This document shows positions 1-7,333 of a DNA stretch of 15,908 nucleotides, in pieces. A program made the position numbers and the translations under genes. The stretch comes from Lysobacterales bacterium (lineage in GTDB: Bacteria; Pseudomonadota; Gammaproteobacteria; Xanthomonadales; S139-57): the NCBI GenBank assembly GCA_026993285.1, contig JALWTZ010000310.1, positions 1 to 15,908 of the forward strand. Reading direction: 5' to 3'. Below the pieces are notes generated by a model that did not search any database, was not told the DNA's origin, and saw nothing but the letters and a program-made list of their open reading frames with translations. Every line of letters starts with the position of its first letter. The stretch's first letter is position 1.

Positions 1-328
1 CCTGGCCGTAGGGTTCGGCCTCCTGCTCGTTGTGCAGGTAGTAACGGCGACGACCCCGGCCCGTTTCGCCATAGCCCTTGAACAGTTCTTCCAGTTCCTT
101 GAGCAGGTTGGCCTCGAAACCGAAGTGGCTGAAGTTTTCCCGCTTTTCCTCGGCTTCCTGGGTCTTGGCCTTCATGGCCTTGCGGTCATAGCGGTGAAAG
201 CTGTCTCCTTCCACCACCATGGGCGTGACCCCCAGACGGCGGAAAATGTGTTCGAAAGCCACCTTGACCGTGGATGTACCCGCACCGGAAGAGCCGGTGA
301 CCGCGATAACGGGGTGTTTCTTGGACAT
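1..328 (-). CDS. prkB: Phosphoribulokinase, class I (N-terminal part, cut by window edge)
   Basis: The gene starts at the ATG at 328 and runs off the left edge, so only about 109 N-terminal residues are visible. Phosphoribulokinase phosphorylates ribulose-5-phosphate with ATP to make ribulose-1,5-bisphosphate, the CO2 acceptor for RubisCO, in the cytoplasm. The start reads MSKKHPVIAVTG and a P-loop (GSSGAGTS) lies at about residues 12-19. It is followed by VVEGDSFHRYDRKAM and HFGFEANLL, which match the class I proteobacterial enzyme and not the plant/cyanobacterial type. It is the last visible gene of the minus-strand tkt-fba-cbbY-prk run. Its ATG lies one base beyond the cbbY stop, so translation is probably coupled. 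Uridine kinase shares the P-loop fold but not this sequence. The identification is firm; the C-terminal part cannot be checked. Confidence 0.92.
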   Translation of the reverse strand, partial: MSKKHPVIAVTGSSGAGTSTVKVAFEHIFRRLGVTPMVVEGDSFHRYDRKAMKAKTQEAEEKRENFSHFGFEANLLKELEELFKGYGETGRGRRRYYLHNEQEAEPYGQ

Positions 329-329
329 G

Positions 330-1094
330 TCAGTTTCCTCGCGCAAAAAGTTGTTGAATCTGTTCCAGTTGCAGGCCATCGTCCTGCAGGCTCACCGGGG
401 AACCAGCCAGTTGGGCCGGCGGGTTGCCCGGTTCACCCAGATGTTCGAATACCGCCAGCGCACCGGAAAAATCCTGCTCGCGGGTATAGTCACACACGGT
501 GATCAGCGTTTTCACACCGGCGCCCAGGGACGAGCGCAAGCCGTTTTCCGAGTCCTCCAGCGCCAATGCCTGCCCGGCGGGAAGATCGAGCTGTTCCAGC
601 ACATATTGATAGATATCCGGCGCCGGCTTCTTGGCGGCCACCACATCACCGGCGCCGATGACCTCAAACCAGTCTTCCACTTCCGGGCCAAAGGAATGGG
701 CCAGCAGGCTGGAGACATTGGCCGGCGTGGTAGTGGTGGCAATGGCCAGGCGTATGCCCGCTGCCCGTGCCTGCTGCATCAACCGCAGCACGCCGGGCCG
801 GGCGGGAATGCCCGGCTCGGCCATCAGCCGAACATAATGCGCCGTCTTGGCTGCGTGCAGCTTGCGGATAAAGCCATCCAGGTCCGTTTCAGGCACGCCA
901 TTGGGCCGATACCGCTCAATAAAATGGCGTATGCGTTCCTTGCCACCGGTGACCGCCAGCAGTTCACCATACAAGGGCACATCCCATTGCCAGTCCAGCC
1001 CGGCCTGCTCAAAGGCCAGGTTGAAGGCCACCCGGTGGCCGTCACGCTCGGTGTCGGCCAGGGTGCCATCCACATCGAAAATGATGGCCTGCAT
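330..1094 (-). CDS. cbbY: CbbY-type HAD phosphatase
   Basis: This is a 254-aa HAD-superfamily hydrolase. CbbY removes the 1-phosphate from xylulose-1,5-bisphosphate, a misfire product that inhibits RubisCO; that role is established for CbbY family members and inferred here. Motif I is FDVDGTLADTE, with D7 as nucleophile and D9 as acid/base. A helical cap carries GLDWQWDVPLYGELLAVTGGKER, a CbbY-like stretch, at about residues 32-53. Motif II is the IATTTT threonine run near 118-122, the motif III lysines are K155/K156 (AAKKPAPD), and motif IV is LEDSENG at 179-185. It lies 16 bases after fba and one base before prk, which supports the Calvin-cycle role. Phosphoglycolate phosphatase (CbbZ/Gph) is the main alternative, but the cap sequence favours CbbY. 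The ribosome site is weak, so translation may depend on coupling to fba. Confidence 0.87.
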   Translation of the reverse strand: MQAIIFDVDGTLADTERDGHRVAFNLAFEQAGLDWQWDVPLYGELLAVTGGKERIRHFIERYRPNGVPETDLDGFIRKLHAAKTAHYVRLMAEPGIPARPGVLRLMQQARAAGIRLAIATTTTPANVSSLLAHSFGPEVEDWFEVIGAGDVVAAKKPAPDIYQYVLEQLDLPAGQALALEDSENGLRSSLGAGVKTLITVCDYTREQDFSGALAVFEHLGEPGNPPAQLAGSPVSLQDDGLQLEQIQQLFARGN

Positions 1095-1110
1095 GCTGCA
1101 TCGCCGCCGT

Positions 1111-2151
1111 TTACAGGCCGTAGTATTTGGCCATTTCTTCCAGATTCACCGGCTTGATCCTGGAAGCCATGCCGGCACAACCGAATGCTTCGTAGCGATC
1201 CTTGCAGATGGCGCTCATGGCCTCGGTGGCTGCACGCAGATATTTGCGCGGGTCGAAGTTCTTCGGGTTTTCCTGCAGGTGACGGCGAATGGCACCGGTG
1301 GAGGCCATGCGCAGATCGGTGTCGATATTCACCTTGCACACGCCATTCTTGATGCCTTCGACAATTTCTTCCACGGGCACGCCATAGGTCTCGCCCATGT
1401 CACCGCCGTATTCGTTGATAATCTTCAGCCAGTCCTGGGGCACGGAGGAAGAACCATGCATCACCAGATGGGTTTCCGGGATGGCGGCATGAATGTCCTT
1501 GATGCGCTCAATGGCCAGAATGTCACCAGTGGGCGGACGGGTGAACTTGTAGGCGCCGTGGGAGGTACCGATGGCAATGGCCAGGGCATCCACGCCGGTC
1601 TTGGCCACGAAGTCACGTGCTTCTTCCGGGTCGGTCAGCAGCTGGGAGTGGTCCAGCTTGCCTTCGGCGCCAATGCCGTCTTCCTCACCGGCCATGCCGG
1701 TTTCCAGCGAACCGAGACAGCCCAGTTCCCCTTCCACGGAAACGCCACAGGCGTGGGCCATTTCCACCGTCTTGCGGGTCACTTCCACATTGTATTCATA
1801 GCTGGAGGGCGTCTTGCCGTCGGTCATCAGCGAACCGTCCATCATCACCGAGGTGAAGCCCAGCTGGATGGAGCGCTGGCACACGGCCGGTGAAGTGCCG
1901 TGGTCCTGGTGCAGCACAATGGGGATGTCCGGCCATTGTTCGACGGCGGCCAGGATGTTGGCCTTCAGGAAGGCGGAACCGGCGTAGCTGCGGGCACCGG
2001 CGGAAGCCTGCATGATTACCGGGGCATCCACCGCGGCGGCCGCTTCCATGATGGCGTGTACCTGTTCCATGTTGTTGACATTGAAGGCGGGCACACCGTA
2101 GCCGTGCTCGGCGGCGTGGTCCAGCAGTTGTTTCAGCGTAATCAGCGCCAT
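1111..2151 (-). CDS. fba: Class II fructose-bisphosphate aldolase (Calvin-cycle type)
   Basis: This 346-aa, zinc-dependent aldolase condenses dihydroxyacetone phosphate with glyceraldehyde-3-phosphate or erythrose-4-phosphate to give fructose-1,6- or sedoheptulose-1,7-bisphosphate, steps used to regenerate ribulose-5-phosphate. The start is MALITLKQLLDHAAEHGYG. HQDHG at residues 81-85 supplies the catalytic Asp and a zinc His; further likely zinc ligands are H198 (GTSHGAYK) and H232 (VMHGSSSVP). The frame stays open upstream, but I chose the ATG at 2151 because GAGGAG lies just before it and the family starts at this Met; the 19 extra residues would be atypical. It sits downstream of tkt across a spacer with stem-loops and upstream of cbbY. 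It can also serve glycolysis and gluconeogenesis; the cbbA symbol would be equally fair. Confidence 0.95.
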   Translation of the reverse strand: MALITLKQLLDHAAEHGYGVPAFNVNNMEQVHAIMEAAAAVDAPVIMQASAGARSYAGSAFLKANILAAVEQWPDIPIVLHQDHGTSPAVCQRSIQLGFTSVMMDGSLMTDGKTPSSYEYNVEVTRKTVEMAHACGVSVEGELGCLGSLETGMAGEEDGIGAEGKLDHSQLLTDPEEARDFVAKTGVDALAIAIGTSHGAYKFTRPPTGDILAIERIKDIHAAIPETHLVMHGSSSVPQDWLKIINEYGGDMGETYGVPVEEIVEGIKNGVCKVNIDTDLRMASTGAIRRHLQENPKNFDPRKYLRAATEAMSAICKDRYEAFGCAGMASRIKPVNLEEMAKYYGL

Positions 2152-2216
2152 GGTCTTTCTCCTCTCGGATTTCAAATTCTGGGCGGCCAGCCTGTACATC
2201 TCAGGCACCGGGGGTT

Positions 2217-2307
2217 CAGCCTGTCGATGCTAGCAAGGCTGGCACGGGGGTTCTCTCTCTCGATTGGGGGGCGACCTGCCCTGCCAGCTAGCCCGGCAGG
2301 GCAGGTC
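2217..2307. repeat. Two stem-loops in the tkt-fba spacer
   Basis: The 177-base spacer between tkt and fba holds a perfect 13-base inverted repeat, GACCTGCCCTGCC at 2273-2285 and GGCAGGGCAGGTC at 2295-2307, with a 9-base loop containing GCTAGC. A second, weaker inverted repeat pairs CAGCCT (2217-2222) with AGGCTG (2236-2241), again around a GCTAGC-containing centre. Neither is followed by a T-run on either strand, so these are not classic intrinsic terminators. They may be an RNA-processing or stability element, or a partial attenuator that sets the ratio of tkt to fba-cbbY-prk message. The hairpins are seen directly; the role is inference. Confidence 0.6.
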
Positions 2308-2328
2308 AGGTCGGGTTCAATGCCGGGA

Positions 2329-4332
2329 TCAACCCAGGGATTTCACCACCTCCACCACGTTTTCCACGGTGAAGCCGAATTCCTTGAACAGCTCACCCGC
2401 CGGGGCGGACTCGCCAAAGCGGTTGATGCCAATGGTCTTGCCCTGACAACCCACATAGCGATACCAGCCGTCGGTTACCCCGGCTTCCACCGATACGCGC
2501 TTGCTCACGGCGGCGGGCAACACGGATTCGCGATAGGCCTCGTCCTGGGCATCGAAGACCTGCGGGCAGGGCATCGAAACCACCCGCACCTTACCACCTT
2601 CGGCATTCAGCTGCCGGGCGGCATTCACCGCCAGCTCCACTTCGGAACCGGTGGCAATGAGAATGGTATCCGGGCTGCCGCCATCCGGCTCCAGCAGCAC
2701 ATAGCCACCACGGGCAATATTGGCCACCTGCTCGGGCGTGCGCGCCATGGCCGGCAGGCCCTGGCGGGAAAGGGCAAAACAGGTGGGGCCGTCCCGGCGG
2801 TCCACGGCCAGCTTCCAGGCCACGGCCGTCTCGGTGGCATCACAGGGCCGCCAGATCTGCATGTTGGGGATCATCCGCAAGGTGGCGGTCTGCTCGATGG
2901 GCTGGTGGGTGGGGCCGTCTTCACCCAGGCCGATGGAATCGTGGGTGAACACATAGATGGTGCCCTGCTTCATCAGCGCGGCCATGCGCAGTGCGTTGCG
3001 CGCGTATTCGGAGAAGATCAGGAAGGTGGCGCCATAGGGGATGAAACCGCCGTGCAGGCTGATGCCGTTCATGATGGCGGCCATGCCGAATTCCCGCACG
3101 CCGTAGAAGATGTAGTTGCCATCGGCATCATCCTTGCTGATGCCCTTGGAGCCGGACCACAGGGTCAGATTGGAACCGGCCAGATCGGCGGAACCGCCCA
3201 ACAGTTCCGGCAGGTTGGGCGCGTAGGCCTCGATAGCCATCTGCGAGGCCTTGCGGGTGGCCACCTTGGCCATTTCCTGCTGGGTCTTTTCGATATAGGC
3301 TTGCGCCTTTTCTTCCCAATCCGCTGGCAACTGGCCGCTCATGCGCCGCTCGAACTCGGCGGCCAGTTCCGGATACTCGGCCTTGTAGGCATCAAAGCGG
3401 GCCTGCCAGTCGGCCTCGGCCTTGGCGCCATCGGCACGGGCATCCCAGGCATCATAGATCTCTTGCGGCACCTCGAAGGGGCCATAGGGCCAGCCCAGCT
3501 GCTTCCTGGCCAGGGCGATTTCCTCCTCACCCAGGGGCGCGCCGTGGCACTCTTCCTTGCCCTGCTTGTTGGGGGAACCATAACCGATGATGGTCTTGCA
3601 GCAGATCAGCGTGGGCTTGCCTGTTTCCGCGCGGGCCGCTTCCACGGCCTTGTAGATGGCATCGGCATCATGGCCGTCCACATCGCGGATCACCTGCCAG
3701 CCGTAGGCCTCGAAGCGGGCGGGGGTGTCATCGGTGAACCAGCCTTCCACCTCGCCATCAATGGAAATGCCGTTGTCATCATAGAAGGCAATCAGCTTGC
3801 CCAGGCCCAAGGTACCGGCTAGGGAACAGGCCTCGTGGGAGATGCCTTCCATCATGCAGCCATCACCCAGGAACACATAGGTATGATGGTCCACGATCTC
3901 GTGGCCGGGGCGGTTGAAATGCGCCGCCAGGGCCTTTTCCGCCACGGCGAAGCCCACGCCGTTGGTAATGCCCTGCCCCAGCGGGCCAGTGGTGGTTTCC
4001 ACACCCGGCGTGTAGCCGTATTCCGGGTGGCCCGGCGTCTTGGAGTGCAACTGACGGAACTGTTTCAGGTCATCGATGGACAGGTCGTAGCCGGTCAGGT
4101 GCAGCAGGGAATAGATCAGCATGGAGCCATGACCGTTGGAGAGCACAAAACGGTCCCGATCCGGCCACTGGGGATTGCCGGGGTTGTGCTTCATGAAATC
4201 CCCCCAGAGCACCTGGGCGATATCCGCCATGCCCATGGGCGCGCCCGGATGGCCGGATTTCGCTTTCTGAACGGCATCCATGGACAGGGCACGAATGGCA
4301 TTGGCAAGGTCTTTACGGGTTACGGTATTCAT
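2329..4332 (-). CDS. tkt: Transketolase
   Basis: This 667-aa thiamine-diphosphate enzyme moves two-carbon ketol units between sugar phosphates in the Calvin cycle and the pentose phosphate pathway. Its length is normal for the family. The N-terminal pyrophosphate domain has the substrate motif SGHPGAPMGMAD at about residues 26-37. The ThDP/Mg motif starts at GDG (156-158) and ends with N187 (FYDDN). The middle pyrimidine domain has VREFGMAAIMNG with the conserved Glu, followed by the typical THDSIGLGEDGPTHQP segment. The C-terminal domain ends in ENVVEVVKSLG. AGGTGAT lies a few bases before the ATG at 4332. It is the first visible gene of the minus-strand cbb run, preceded by an AT-rich promoter-like region. 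No glyceraldehyde-3-phosphate dehydrogenase or phosphoglycerate kinase gene follows it, unlike many tkt-gap-pgk operons. Confidence 0.97.
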   Translation of the reverse strand: MNTVTRKDLANAIRALSMDAVQKAKSGHPGAPMGMADIAQVLWGDFMKHNPGNPQWPDRDRFVLSNGHGSMLIYSLLHLTGYDLSIDDLKQFRQLHSKTPGHPEYGYTPGVETTTGPLGQGITNGVGFAVAEKALAAHFNRPGHEIVDHHTYVFLGDGCMMEGISHEACSLAGTLGLGKLIAFYDDNGISIDGEVEGWFTDDTPARFEAYGWQVIRDVDGHDADAIYKAVEAARAETGKPTLICCKTIIGYGSPNKQGKEECHGAPLGEEEIALARKQLGWPYGPFEVPQEIYDAWDARADGAKAEADWQARFDAYKAEYPELAAEFERRMSGQLPADWEEKAQAYIEKTQQEMAKVATRKASQMAIEAYAPNLPELLGGSADLAGSNLTLWSGSKGISKDDADGNYIFYGVREFGMAAIMNGISLHGGFIPYGATFLIFSEYARNALRMAALMKQGTIYVFTHDSIGLGEDGPTHQPIEQTATLRMIPNMQIWRPCDATETAVAWKLAVDRRDGPTCFALSRQGLPAMARTPEQVANIARGGYVLLEPDGGSPDTILIATGSEVELAVNAARQLNAEGGKVRVVSMPCPQVFDAQDEAYRESVLPAAVSKRVSVEAGVTDGWYRYVGCQGKTIGINRFGESAPAGELFKEFGFTVENVVEVVKSLG

Positions 4333-4392
4333 TGGCTATCACCTGCAAACAAGAGAAAAAAGAACAGACCGGCAACATAGCAGGCCCTTTGG

Positions 4393-4444
4393 ATAAATAA
4401 CAGTCAGTGTTTTTTATTTTTGTCATAAGCTATTTCTTATTCAA
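4393..4444 (-). promoter_or_regulatory. Candidate promoter region for the tkt-fba-cbbY-prk operon
   Basis: The AT-rich stretch upstream of tkt contains two plausible sigma-70 pairings on the minus strand: TTGAAT (4439-4444) with AAAAAT (4416-4421), 17-base spacer, and ATGACA (4421-4426) with TGTTAT (4397-4402), 18-base spacer. It also contains TTA-N9-TAA, compatible with a loose LysR-type site, but the base composition makes such a match likely by chance. The exact start site is not decided. That an operon promoter sits here is likely, since the neighbouring gene diverges. Confidence 0.4.
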
Positions 4445-4497
4445 TAGCCCAAATGCACCATGAGCTATACTGCCTTGCTTTCGAAAGAGGTGGATTC

Positions 4498-5073
4498 ATG
4501 AACAGCACATGGCTCCAGTCACTGTTGCAGGATAGCCACTGGCCCGCACTCATTGTTTTTTTGCTGCTGTGGCTGGAATCCTTCCCCTTTACCGGGGTGT
4601 TGCTACCGGGCGTGGCATTGGTCACCGGCCTGGGTGCATTGGTAACGACTCAAGCCATGAATTACGTGGAAATCCTGCTGATTGGCAGTCTCGGTGCCTT
4701 TCTGGGCGAACACCTGATTCGAAAAAAACTGTCCTCGGATCAGCTGCAGCGCTATCAGGCCCTGCATGAAAAGATCCGCCACATGGGGCTGGAAAGCGTG
4801 CTGGCTGGTCGGTTTCTGTGGTTTGTTCATCCGCTGGTTCCACTCATGCTGGGTGCAGGCATGCTTCCTTTTTGTTGGTTTGTTGCCATCAGTCTGCCGA
4901 CATGCCTGCTCTGGATGAATACCTACCTCCTGCTGGGTGTGCTACTGGCAGGCGTTTTTTCGGAGAACAGTCCGGCAGCCCTTGAGGCCATATCGGTTTT
5001 TGCCGTCTGTGCAGTGATTCTGCTCCTGATTCTCCTGGCATATCGCCAAACCCAAGGGAGACCTCTTTCATGA
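4498..5073 (+). CDS. DedA/VTT-like inner-membrane protein
   Basis: This is a 191-aa hydrophobic protein. DedA-family proteins are half-transporter-like lipid scramblases linked to membrane potential and undecaprenyl-phosphate or phospholipid recycling. The N-terminal part reads LLWLESFPFTGVLLPGVAL (about residues 23-41), like the DedA E-x-x-P-F-P-x-x-x-L-P re-entrant loop. It is followed by a membrane segment ending GAFLGEHL (67-73) and then GRFLWFVHPLVPL (104-116). This last piece aligns with the family motif GRFxPxxR, but the conserved Arg is His (H111). Further membrane segments cover about 125-150 and 164-182. I chose the ATG at 4498 because AGAGG stands 7 bases before it; an upstream ATG at 4453 lacks a ribosome site. 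The stop overlaps the start of the next permease gene (ATGA), so it forms an operon with it. Substrate unknown. Confidence 0.72.
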   Translation: MNSTWLQSLLQDSHWPALIVFLLLWLESFPFTGVLLPGVALVTGLGALVTTQAMNYVEILLIGSLGAFLGEHLIRKKLSSDQLQRYQALHEKIRHMGLESVLAGRFLWFVHPLVPLMLGAGMLPFCWFVAISLPTCLLWMNTYLLLGVLLAGVFSENSPAALEAISVFAVCAVILLLILLAYRQTQGRPLS

Positions 5074-6380
5074 ACCCACAAAAACCCATGACTACCTTCG
5101 CAACCAGCATGCTGGGTATCGGCTCCATGATTGGCGCGGGTATCTTCGCCCTGATGGGCGAGGCCGGCAACATTGCCGGCAGCGCCAGCTGGATTGCCTT
5201 TCTGATTGCCGGTGCCGTCGCCATGCTCAGTGGCTGGTCCATGGCCCGATTGGGTGCGCGTTACCCAGCTGCCGGCGGTATCGTGGAATACCTTACGCAG
5301 GGTTTCGGCCCCGGCTTGCTGGCCGGTTCCCTGAGTATTCTGCTGTATATCTCCGCCATGGTTGCGCTGGCCATGGTGGCCAAGACCTTTGGCAGCTACG
5401 CTGCCGCACTGCTGTCGACAGAAGGTTCCAGCCGCTGGGTCAACGGGCTGGCGGATCTGGTGGTGATCACCTTTGTGATGATCAACCTGGAAGGCGCTCG
5501 TCAGGTGGCTCGATCCGAAGGCATCATCGTGGTGACCAAGGTGGTGATACTGGTGGCTTTTGCACTGGCCGGGCTGTGGTTCAGCCGCCCGGAGCTGCTC
5601 TCACCACGCCATTACCCGCCCGCACAACAGATCCTGTTCAGTCTGGCCATTACCTTTTTTGCCTACGAAGGTTTTCGGGTGATCACCAATACGGCTGAGG
5701 ACATGCCCAACCCGGCCAAAACCCTTCCACGGGCCATGGCATTGGCCATCTCGCTGGTTACCCTGCTGTACCTGCTGGTGGCCTTTGCCGTTTTCGGCAA
5801 TCTGGATGTACCTGCCATTATTCAGGCCAGGGATTATGCCCTGGCCGAGGCAGCCCGGCCCGCTTTCGGGCAGGCCGGCTTTACCATCGTGGCCATTGCC
5901 GCGCTGATCTCCACCGCTTCCTCCATCAACGCCAATTTGTACGCCGTCACCAATGTAACTTATCAACTGGCCAGGGATGGCGAACTGCCGGCTGCCTTTG
6001 GCAAGCCGTTGGGTCGTTCCCGAGAGGGATTGTTGATCAGCGCCCTGTTGATCATGCTGGGCATTCATTTTCTGCGACTGTCCGAGATCGCAGCCGTTGG
6101 CTCCATCACTGTATTGATCGTGCATCTGATGGTACATATTGGTCATGTTCGCCTGCGTCGGGAAACCGGCGCATCCTTGGGCATGATCCTGCTGGCCATT
6201 GCCGCTACCCTGCTGACCATTGGTTTTGCGGTTTTTTATCTGGCGGAAGATTCCCCCCATATCATCTGGCTGGTTGGCGTGGCACTCACCGCCGCGCTGG
6301 TGGCCGAGGCCCTGTTGCAAAAACTGCGTGGACGGGTGATTTTGCCGCGTACCCCCGAACCAGGAAGGCAAGCCCATTGA
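5070..6380 (+). CDS. APC-family amino acid/amine permease
   Basis: This 436-aa inner-membrane transporter has about 12 hydrophobic segments. Members of the amino acid-polyamine-organocation superfamily exchange or import amino acids, amines or related small cations. The first helix carries GIGSMIGAGIFALMG at about residues 16-30, the classic unwound TM1 motif of the family. AITFFAYEGFRVITNTAEDMPNPAKTLPRA (split here as a TM6-like FFAYEGF followed by the EDMPNPAKTLPRA loop) is also typical. The ATG overlaps the stop of the DedA-like gene, and GGGAGA lies 7-8 bases upstream. Its stop overlaps the TTG start of the following gene, so the three genes are very likely translated together. The substrate cannot be told from sequence. 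The short C-terminal tail is basic. Confidence 0.88.
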   Translation: MNPQKPMTTFATSMLGIGSMIGAGIFALMGEAGNIAGSASWIAFLIAGAVAMLSGWSMARLGARYPAAGGIVEYLTQGFGPGLLAGSLSILLYISAMVALAMVAKTFGSYAAALLSTEGSSRWVNGLADLVVITFVMINLEGARQVARSEGIIVVTKVVILVAFALAGLWFSRPELLSPRHYPPAQQILFSLAITFFAYEGFRVITNTAEDMPNPAKTLPRAMALAISLVTLLYLLVAFAVFGNLDVPAIIQARDYALAEAARPAFGQAGFTIVAIAALISTASSINANLYAVTNVTYQLARDGELPAAFGKPLGRSREGLLISALLIMLGIHFLRLSEIAAVGSITVLIVHLMVHIGHVRLRRETGASLGMILLAIAATLLTIGFAVFYLAEDSPHIIWLVGVALTAALVAEALLQKLRGRVILPRTPEPGRQAH

Positions 6381-6982
6381 ACAGTGAACGCATCGAACTG
6401 TTGCTGCAACGTATTCAGCAGGCAGAAAATGAACTGGCGGATGAAATGGAACGCGTGCTGGAACAAAAGCGCGCGCAATTCCACTACAGCGTGCGCAAGG
6501 GCAAGGTCCGCTTCGAGAAAGGCATGCGCACCCTGCAGCGCAGCTATCGCAAGGGTGTTATCCGCTACATTCTCGATGCCCCCCTGCTCTACATCCTCAC
6601 CGCGCCCGTGATCTACGGCATGATTGTGCCGCTGGTGCTGGTGGATGCCAGCATCAGCCTGTATCAGGCCATTTGCTTTCGGGTCTATGGGATTCCGCGT
6701 GTTCGTCGACGGGATTATGTGGTGATCGACCGCCACCATCTGGCCTACCTCAATACCATCGAAAAACTCAACTGCATCTATTGCGGCTATGGCAATGGCG
6801 TTGTGGCCTATGCGCGTGAAATCGTGGCACGAACCGAGCAATACTGGTGCCCCATCAAGCATGCCCGGCGGGCGAAAGGCACCCATCACCGGGCCGACCG
6901 GTTTTTTGAATATGGTGATGCGGAAACCTATCGCACTTCCCTGAAGCGCATCCGTGCGCAATGGGATGATGCATCCGAATAA
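6377..6982 (+). CDS. Uncharacterised membrane protein with Cys-containing C-terminal domain
   Basis: I do not recognise a named family for this 201-aa protein. The first 60 residues are charged and look like a coiled coil (NSERIELLLQRIQQAENELADEMERV region) followed by a very basic stretch. Residues about 68-104 are hydrophobic, one hairpin or two short membrane segments. The C-terminal 95 residues are soluble and contain DRHHLAYLNTIEKL, then C133-x2-C136 (NCIYCGYGNG) and TEQYWCPIKHARR with C158 and H162, a possible metal site. The start is TTG at 6377, overlapping the permease stop (TTGA); no ATG is available until M24. It is the last gene of the DedA-permease operon. Its stop faces the convergent thioredoxin-like gene 12 bases away. 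Membrane location is well supported; metal binding is inference. Confidence 0.78.
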   Translation: MNSERIELLLQRIQQAENELADEMERVLEQKRAQFHYSVRKGKVRFEKGMRTLQRSYRKGVIRYILDAPLLYILTAPVIYGMIVPLVLVDASISLYQAICFRVYGIPRVRRRDYVVIDRHHLAYLNTIEKLNCIYCGYGNGVVAYAREIVARTEQYWCPIKHARRAKGTHHRADRFFEYGDAETYRTSLKRIRAQWDDASE

Positions 6983-6994
6983 ATGATGTCCTGT

Positions 6995-7285
6995 TCAGCC
7001 ACAGCAGGAACTGCCTGAAGAACCGCAACACCCGGATTCAGCTTCACCTTCTCCCTTCAGCCAGGATTCGATGGCCTGCCGTGTGGGCAGGCCACCGGCA
7101 TGGACCACCTTACCGTCCACCACCACGCCGGGTGTGGACATCACGCCATAGCGCATGATCTCCGGCAACTCTTCCACCTTTTCCAGCACAATGTCCACGC
7201 CCAGGGCCTTGGCCGCCTCATCAATCATTTTCAGGGTGGTCTGACAATTGGCACAACCCGTGCCCAGTACCTTGATGTTTTTCAT
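6995..7285 (-). CDS. Thioredoxin-like small redox protein (redox-active disulfide protein 2 type)
   Basis: This 96-aa protein has a minimal thioredoxin fold. The active site is TGCANCQTT with C11 and C14; the cis-proline motif is STPGVVVDGK (P52), followed by GGLPTRQAIESWL. Family members are small cytosolic disulfide exchangers often encoded beside ArsP-type permeases. The protein ends in an unusual tail, SGCCGSSGSSCCG, with vicinal pairs C86/C87 and C94/C95. Such pairs could bind As(III) or other soft metals or form disulfides; this is inference. AGAGGA lies 8 bases before the ATG at 7285. It is the last gene of the minus-strand sigma-arsP-AhpD-like-Trx run, 48 bases after the AhpD-like gene. 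A glutaredoxin role is less likely given the CANC site and small size. Confidence 0.87.
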   Translation of the reverse strand: MKNIKVLGTGCANCQTTLKMIDEAAKALGVDIVLEKVEELPEIMRYGVMSTPGVVVDGKVVHAGGLPTRQAIESWLKGEGEAESGCCGSSGSSCCG

Positions 7286-7333
7286 GGTGTGTATCCTCTG
7301 TTCAATACAAGCCAGGGTTTTCTTTTACGCACT

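Noticed and set aside
847..1893. A 348-codon open frame on the plus strand opposite cbbY and fba
   Set aside because: It is antisense to well-supported genes, has no ribosome site and shows no family motifs.
2273..2307. Reading the 13-base stem-loop as the tkt terminator
   Set aside because: No T-run follows on either strand, and fba-cbbY-prk downstream lack an obvious independent promoter in the rest of the spacer.
1900..3822. A 640-codon open frame on the plus strand opposite tkt and fba
   Set aside because: The minus strand encodes unmistakable transketolase and aldolase across the same bases. The plus frame is Gly/His/Gln-rich with no recognisable domain, as expected for an antisense shadow in a GC-rich genome.
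4466..4471. TATACT as the -10 of a promoter for the DedA-like gene
   Set aside because: No convincing -35 lies 16-18 bases upstream. It may still be a promoter, but the evidence is one hexamer.
5601..6377. A 258-codon open frame on the minus strand opposite the APC permease
   Set aside because: The permease frame shows clear APC motifs and membrane segments. The reverse frame is Gln/Gly/His-rich and without motifs.
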